Part shown: piece by piece, positions 60,901 to 64,000 of the stretch
How positions within the stretch are numbered: position 1 is the first letter of the stretch
Layout: every line of letters starts with the position of its first letter
Assembly: GCA_900539375.1 (NCBI GenBank)
Contig: UQBY01000013.1
Coordinates: forward strand, 22,508-86,507
Source: an uncultured Clostridium sp.
Lineage (GTDB): Bacteria > Bacillota > Clostridia > Clostridiales > Clostridiaceae
Reading direction: 5' to 3'
Length of the DNA stretch: 64,000 bases
Program-made: the position numbers and the translations under genes
The notes under the pieces: generated by a model
What the model was told of the DNA's origin: nothing
What the model saw: only the letters and a program-made list of their open reading frames with translations
Databases searched by the model: none

Positions 60901-61868
60901 AGTGCATTATAAAAGCCTATATAGAGCTTGGAAAATGTGATGAAGAAAATAAATTATCCTATTTGTTAAAGGCTTTAGATATTTATAATAGGTATGAAGG
61001 AAAGCTTAATTCTATATATATAAAAGAGTTATTTGAAACACTAGCAAAGCTATATAAAAATGATTATGTTAAAGCAAAAAATTATTATATAAAAGCAGCA
61101 GAATATGTTAAAAATAGTTATGAGGATTTAGATGGAGATTTAACCTTAGAAATGTATTTTAAAGCATTAGATGTTATAAAAAATAATTTTCCTATATCAG
61201 AAGAAAAGGATAAAGAATTATTTAATATTTACTTAATAATAGGAGATATATTTAATGATGAAAAATTTAATGAAAAAGAATCTCTTAATTATTATTTAAA
61301 AGCCTTAGAATGCTTAAAAAAATATATAGGAAAATATTCTTATGAAAAAGCAATATTAGAGTATAAAATAGGAATGGCTTATAGTGCATTAGATAGTAGG
61401 GAAAAGGGAGATTTATATTTAAAAAAATGTAACTATAAACTTATTGCAGAAACAAAGGAAAAATTAACTGATAATATAGAAGAAAAGATAGAAGCTTATG
61501 TAGATGCAGGAGAAAATTATAATTTAATTGATGATTATAAAAATGAAATTTATTGTTATGAAAAAGCAATAAAAATGATAAAAGAAAATTTAAATGAAGA
61601 TGAATATAAAACTTCAAGAAAATACTATATGAGCAGATTAAATTTACTTGCGGAAGTATATAAATATATTAAAGATTATGAAAATGCAAAAAAATGCTAC
61701 CTAGAACAGCTTAAAGTATATAAAGAAGGTGAAGAAGAGGATTTAGATGATTTAATTGGATTATATAAAGATTTAAGCTATATATACAAAAAAACTGGAG
61801 ATGAAGAAGAAGCAGAAAAATATGAAGAAGAAATTAATAAAATAAATGAGGATGTTATAAAATTTTAA
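57951..61868 (+). CDS. Ser/Thr kinase-NB-ARC (STAND)-TPR fusion protein
   Basis: A 1305-residue protein. TTG 57951 follows AGGAG (57937-57941) by 9 bp; the in-frame TTG at 57942 abuts that site. The N-terminal eukaryotic-type kinase (about 1-290) has G-loop LGEGAGCSVY, invariant K50 in GVLKEF, catalytic HLDIKPSN (H146, D148, K150) and APE region SAPELI; the metal-binding DFG reads D168-F-D, a change at the Gly. A STAND NTPase follows with P-loop GMGGIGKS (G331-S338), Walker B LIIVDNF and VIFTTRN. About 600 residues of TPR-like helices complete the chain. STAND-TPR proteins are typical sensors of biological-conflict systems; the kinase would be the effector, by inference. Confidence 0.85.
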   Translation: MNVGENLILKQGKNEIVFKIEKILGEGAGCSVYYVRYKENDKYVHSGVLKEFNPKDKDIDLEKYKEKFLKSYELQLKFRSLYDEKMNITSNAEGIYEGNNTFYILMSCDNGVSYNEVKDESLKDILKTSLAITKALGVYHKNGYLHLDIKPSNVLVIPETKELVKLFDFDSVVKKDELKNTRLSYSPNWSAPELIDTSKHYLIGEATDIYSIGAIVFNKIFKKYPMSKDRRAFSRYDYNKEDKLFKNMSPKIFKLLTNFFHKTLQVTVKNRYKNTDEVEKALTELIEIASGKAPFLNDILWSKSPKALGREDELIEIDKALDRNNFVFIYGMGGIGKSEVSKMYASKYREKYHTIQFIQYTEGIKDLILAMSFSNINEKDYYEDGKLDLESLYINKVNLINNLDEGNLIIVDNFNVSYDKNIQDIISVGKNKHKVIFTTRNTNEDYEDKYINLKPMKEKECMRLFYDFYSSGIVKEEETVKELLKLVDYNTLLIKLIALNCQKQRMKVREFLKKLENCELSTVKGKIRHTSDYLKEEDNNKRIYEHLCAIFNISSLTLEERDILRNLSLTGKSKISTVAFGNWYDLEDYDSINDLIEKGWIEWDRKNDMISLHHIISDLSYEELNPTGENCEKFITSITKYITKKHWKTYYSKRRAISFGEIIGKRLKGENEATAKFFETLGYKTDLEKSTEYLLKSIDIYRKIYGEGSIKEGELYLKLGKAQKNIIFYTEESEANKAWLKIQQYYKKYIDIINKNFKYEPKKLAEGYIKLAQGYEEININAIFFNIEEEFVWNEAEKYYLKALKIIEENFNEESKEAKRIYKLLQEFYSNMMNENANYEKAAFYESKLEREEVSKAEKLYNMAEEAKYAGELDKAIGFLKKALTEKQDEVYTKSFILEELSELFEKAKDYDKALECGLKVIKDNKVTDLDNYDFLSNYLQIGKLYNIKKNFNKGKIYIEKVINFGEKIIENDKEELEETFCAECIIKAYIELGKCDEENKLSYLLKALDIYNRYEGKLNSIYIKELFETLAKLYKNDYVKAKNYYIKAAEYVKNSYEDLDGDLTLEMYFKALDVIKNNFPISEEKDKELFNIYLIIGDIFNDEKFNEKESLNYYLKALECLKKYIGKYSYEKAILEYKIGMAYSALDSREKGDLYLKKCNYKLIAETKEKLTDNIEEKIEAYVDAGENYNLIDDYKNEIYCYEKAIKMIKENLNEDEYKTSRKYYMSRLNLLAEVYKYIKDYENAKKCYLEQLKVYKEGEEEDLDDLIGLYKDLSYIYKKTGDEEEAEKYEEEINKINEDVIKF

Positions 61869-61897
61869 TTATGCATATATAAAAATAACAAATATGA

Positions 61898-61927
61898 AAA
61901 GAGTCCAAAATAGGGTTCTTTTTATTT
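61898..61927 (+). terminator. Intrinsic terminator after the kinase-STAND gene
   Basis: AAAGAGTCC (61898-61906), loop AAAATA, GGGTTCTTT (61913-61921), two G-U pairs, then TTATTTT. A weaker stem than the others. Confidence 0.68.
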
Positions 61928-61991
61928 TGAGAAAATCCTGTTATCTGTTATGTTATTAAGCCAACAATAAAGTTTAAATTGCTTTTTATTC

Positions 61992-62010
61992 AAAATGAGA
62001 ATTACAGAAT
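61992..62010. repeat. 19-bp direct repeat, right copy
   Basis: Identical to 56504-56522, 5488 bp away. It lies 86 bp upstream of the zinc-ribbon protein start, within a 227-bp gap that otherwise holds a terminator and AT-rich sequence. Confidence 0.65.
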
Positions 62011-62095
62011 GTGACATAAAACAACATATAATTAAAACATAAACTAAATAAAGGTATATATTTTAATACAAAAAGTGTATAAAGGAGGAATATTT

Positions 62096-62839
62096 ATGTT
62101 TTGTAAAAAGTGTGGAAAAGAATTAAAGGAGGGTGCTTCATTTTGTGAAAACTGTGGAGCAAAGGTAGAAGAAAATACAACAGGAGTACAACAAGAAACA
62201 ATATTAGATAAAAAGAAATTTTATCAAACAACCTGGTTTTCTATTTTAATGATATTTATATTTGCACCAGTTGGAATATTCTTTATGTGGAAAAACAAGA
62301 TTTTTAAAAAGTCTGTTCGTGTAGTAGTAACTATAATTGCCCTTTTTATAGCTTTGGTACAAATAGAAGCAATATTTGAAGATGATACACCAACAACTGT
62401 AAGTAATAATAATTCCAATATTTCAAGTGAAAATAATTCATCTAATAATGAAATAGAAGAATACAATGAAGCAGACAAAGCTTCTTATGATACTGGAATA
62501 ACTTATGACCAACTTGCAAGAACACCAGATGATTATGAAAATAAAAAAGTAAAATTTAGTGGAGAAGTTGTTCAAGTTATGGAAGGAGATGGAGAAACCC
62601 AATTAAGAATTGCAGTTAATGGAGACTATGACAGTATTATATATGTAGGATATAAATCTACAATAACTAATACAAGAATATTAGAAAATGACTATGTAAC
62701 TTTTAGAGGAATATCAAAAGGACTAGTTACATACAAATCTACTTTAGGTGGAGAGATAACAATTCCATCAGTATATGTTCAACAAATAGAAATGAGCCAA
62801 GCACCAGAAGATGATAGTTATTATAGCTATGACTTTTAA
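62096..62839 (+). CDS. Zinc-ribbon membrane protein with OB-like C-terminal domain
   Basis: A 247-residue protein. The zinc ribbon is C3-x2-C6 and C17-x2-C20 (MFCKKCGKELKEG, SFCENCGAK). One or two hydrophobic helices (about 45-65, 74-95) follow, then an Asn/Ser-rich linker and a domain from about 135 with YENKKVKFSGEVVQVMEGDG and DYVTFRGISKGLVTYKS that looks like an OB-fold of surface-exposed proteins. The zinc ribbon is presumably cytoplasmic. ATG 62096 has AAAGGAGG. Role unknown; a membrane protein gene follows 20 bp downstream. Confidence 0.78.
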   Translation: MFCKKCGKELKEGASFCENCGAKVEENTTGVQQETILDKKKFYQTTWFSILMIFIFAPVGIFFMWKNKIFKKSVRVVVTIIALFIALVQIEAIFEDDTPTTVSNNNSNISSENNSSNNEIEEYNEADKASYDTGITYDQLARTPDDYENKKVKFSGEVVQVMEGDGETQLRIAVNGDYDSIIYVGYKSTITNTRILENDYVTFRGISKGLVTYKSTLGGEITIPSVYVQQIEMSQAPEDDSYYSYDF

Positions 62840-62859
62840 AAACATTAAGAGGTGGTAAT

Positions 62860-63633
62860 ATGTTTATACTAATACTTGCAATATTTTTTATACTTTGTGT
62901 ATACCCATTAATTTCAATACACAAAAATAAAAAAAATGTAGAAGAAGGAATAGAAATAGGAAGAGAATTTGACAAAAATTCTTTATATGAAGAGCTTCAA
63001 AACAGAAGCTTTTCATATCCTCTATTAAAAAGAATAAAAAAAGGTTATAATGGTTGGCCAGCTTTAGAAGGAAGAATTTCTACTTATATTATCTATTCAG
63101 AGGGGACAAAAATATTTGTAAAGGACTTTAAAAATGATGAAAGGATTCACAGAGAATATTTTTCTTTATTAGATAGAAAAATGATAAAAGAGCATATTGA
63201 AAAATCATTAAATGGATATCATTCTAATGTAGATGATAGAGCAAGTATATTAAAAATATATTTAATTAAAACTGTTAAAAATTTATGTATTGCAACAATA
63301 ATAGTTATGTTTATAAGGGGCATATTTATTGATATTGAGACGCTTAAAGTTAAAAATTGTTATTTAAAATCATTAAGTGAAAAATACACAGTTGAAGAGG
63401 TATTTAATGATTTCTTTTATTATACTAATTGGAAATATTCTAGTGACAAGGGAGAAAAATATATAACTGCTAATGGATGTACTGAATATAATGATGAAAA
63501 AATAGAAATTGGTGTTAAGTTTAAAATAAAAGGGGATATGTATCCAATAGATTCTGTTTATGTTAATGGAAAAAAGATTGATACAAAATATAATTTTGAT
63601 ATATTAACAATAATATTTAAGGGCTATCAATAG
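62860..63633 (+). CDS. Unrecognised membrane protein (257 residues)
   Basis: A protein with an N-terminal hydrophobic segment (about 1-20) and a second one in the middle (about 145-165, KNLCIATIIVMFIRGIFI), leaving two soluble charged domains. Motifs such as YNGWPALEGRISTYIIYSEG give no family I recognise. GAGGTGG precedes the ATG. The gene is 20 bp downstream of the zinc-ribbon gene and very likely co-transcribed with it. Confidence 0.72.
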   Translation: MFILILAIFFILCVYPLISIHKNKKNVEEGIEIGREFDKNSLYEELQNRSFSYPLLKRIKKGYNGWPALEGRISTYIIYSEGTKIFVKDFKNDERIHREYFSLLDRKMIKEHIEKSLNGYHSNVDDRASILKIYLIKTVKNLCIATIIVMFIRGIFIDIETLKVKNCYLKSLSEKYTVEEVFNDFFYYTNWKYSSDKGEKYITANGCTEYNDEKIEIGVKFKIKGDMYPIDSVYVNGKKIDTKYNFDILTIIFKGYQ

Positions 63634-63729
63634 AGGCTTTGACTTGTTGCAATAAATTTACTAAAACCTAATAAAATATAGTTATTTTAAATAGATTTCT
63701 TGCATAATAGATTACAAATGGTGAATTAT

Positions 63730-63920
63730 ATGAAATATTATTCTATTGAAGAATTTAGCAAGTTAATAAGTAGGAGCCAACAAACTTTAAGATTATGGGA
63801 TAAAAAAGAATATATTTATACCTAATAACATAACATAAGGTGGAACAAGATATTATTCACATAAGCAATATTTAGACTTTTTAAAGTTAAAAAGAGATCA
63901 CAAAGTTAAAAAAATATTAA
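63730..63920 (+). pseudogene. Degraded tnpA of an IS607-family element
   Basis: The frame opening at ATG 63730 reads MKYYSIEEFSKLISRSQQTLRLWDKK, a MerR-like DNA-binding start typical of IS607 serine recombinases, and stops at 63823. The continuation GGTRYYSHKQYLDFLK lies in another frame from about 63821, after an in-frame TAA, so there is a frameshift and a nonsense codon. The catalytic recombinase domain (about 130 residues) is missing before tnpB. The gene is dead; the 63634-63729 gap before it holds nothing recognisable. Confidence 0.82.
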
Positions 63921-63935
63921 AGGAGATATGTTGCA

Positions 63936-64000
63936 ATGTCAAAGTTAGTGATACCTAATGGTTATGTTCTTAAAGCATTTCTAATTAGATTAGAGCCTAA
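63936..64000 (+). CDS. tnpB: IS607-family TnpB, N-terminal part only (runs off the window)
   Basis: ATG 63936 follows AAAGGAG (63919-63925) and reads MSKLVIPNGYVLKAFLIRLEP to the window end. The KAFLIRLEP segment fits the conserved TnpB N-terminus (KAYKFRLYP-type), and its place after tnpA fits IS607. TnpB is an RNA-guided nuclease related to Cas12. Whether the gene is intact further on cannot be seen. Confidence 0.68.
   Translation, partial: MSKLVIPNGYVLKAFLIRLEP

Noticed and set aside
1..64000. tRNA, rRNA genes or CRISPR arrays
   Set aside because: No cloverleaf-like segment with conserved T-loop, no rRNA stretch and no regularly spaced repeats were seen in the intergenic regions.

Overview
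The window is AT-rich DNA from a low-GC, spore-forming anaerobe, most likely Clostridium sensu stricto or a close relative. The evidence is the codon bias, a ferredoxin-linked pyruvate oxidoreductase, a CBS/DRTGG inorganic pyrophosphatase of the type known from C. perfringens, two MurJ/SpoVB-type flippases, and Gram-positive ribosome sites and terminators. No rRNA, tRNA or CRISPR array is visible. The species cannot be fixed from the sequence alone.

Positions 1-32 kb are mostly housekeeping and metabolism: parE (5' end outside the window) and parC, a DJ-1/PfpI protein, recJ, murG, a large pyruvate:ferredoxin oxidoreductase gene behind a near-perfect Rex operator, a DUF1292 protein, a PHP phosphoesterase, an aspartate-type aminotransferase, a HAD phosphatase, a class IV aminotransferase, a CBS-pyrophosphatase and a Ca2+-type P-ATPase. 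A VanR/VanS-like pair sits beside an anchored C39-type cysteine protease. Then come a uracil permease, an lrgAB-like pair (probably pyruvate transport) with a FadR-type GntR regulator and a matching operator, an M20 amidohydrolase, an RluA-type pseudouridine synthase and a MurJ-like flippase. Two intergenic elements (14767-14853 and 16501-16593) share loop sequences inside long stems and look like one structured RNA family.

Positions 32-42 kb hold a signalling cassette (receiver-kinase hybrid, large hybrid kinase with Hpt, AraC-type response regulator) followed by a five-gene urea/short-amide ABC transporter, urtABCDE, whose leader contains a terminator-like hairpin. No urease genes are present.

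Positions 42-52.4 kb are the most interesting part. Six genes encode a MoxR AAA+ ATPase, a DUF5682 protein, a VWA protein, a protein with two SWIM zinc motifs, a small helical protein and a 1216-residue DUF4132 protein. The large-protein set matches the uncharacterised yehL-yehM-yehP-yehQ-yehI (molR) locus of E. coli. A near-consensus LexA/SOS box overlaps the -35 element of a good promoter in front of the DUF4132 gene, suggesting DNA-damage control of that part of the system.

Positions 52-64 kb contain SpoVB-like and M29 peptidase genes on the minus strand, a membrane-anchored beta-propeller protein, and a two-gene unit (an unknown 418-residue protein and a 1305-residue Ser/Thr kinase-NB-ARC-TPR fusion) with a strong promoter. 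An exact 19-bp direct repeat flanks that unit. Two small membrane proteins follow, and the window ends in a decayed IS607-family element with a broken tnpA and the start of tnpB.
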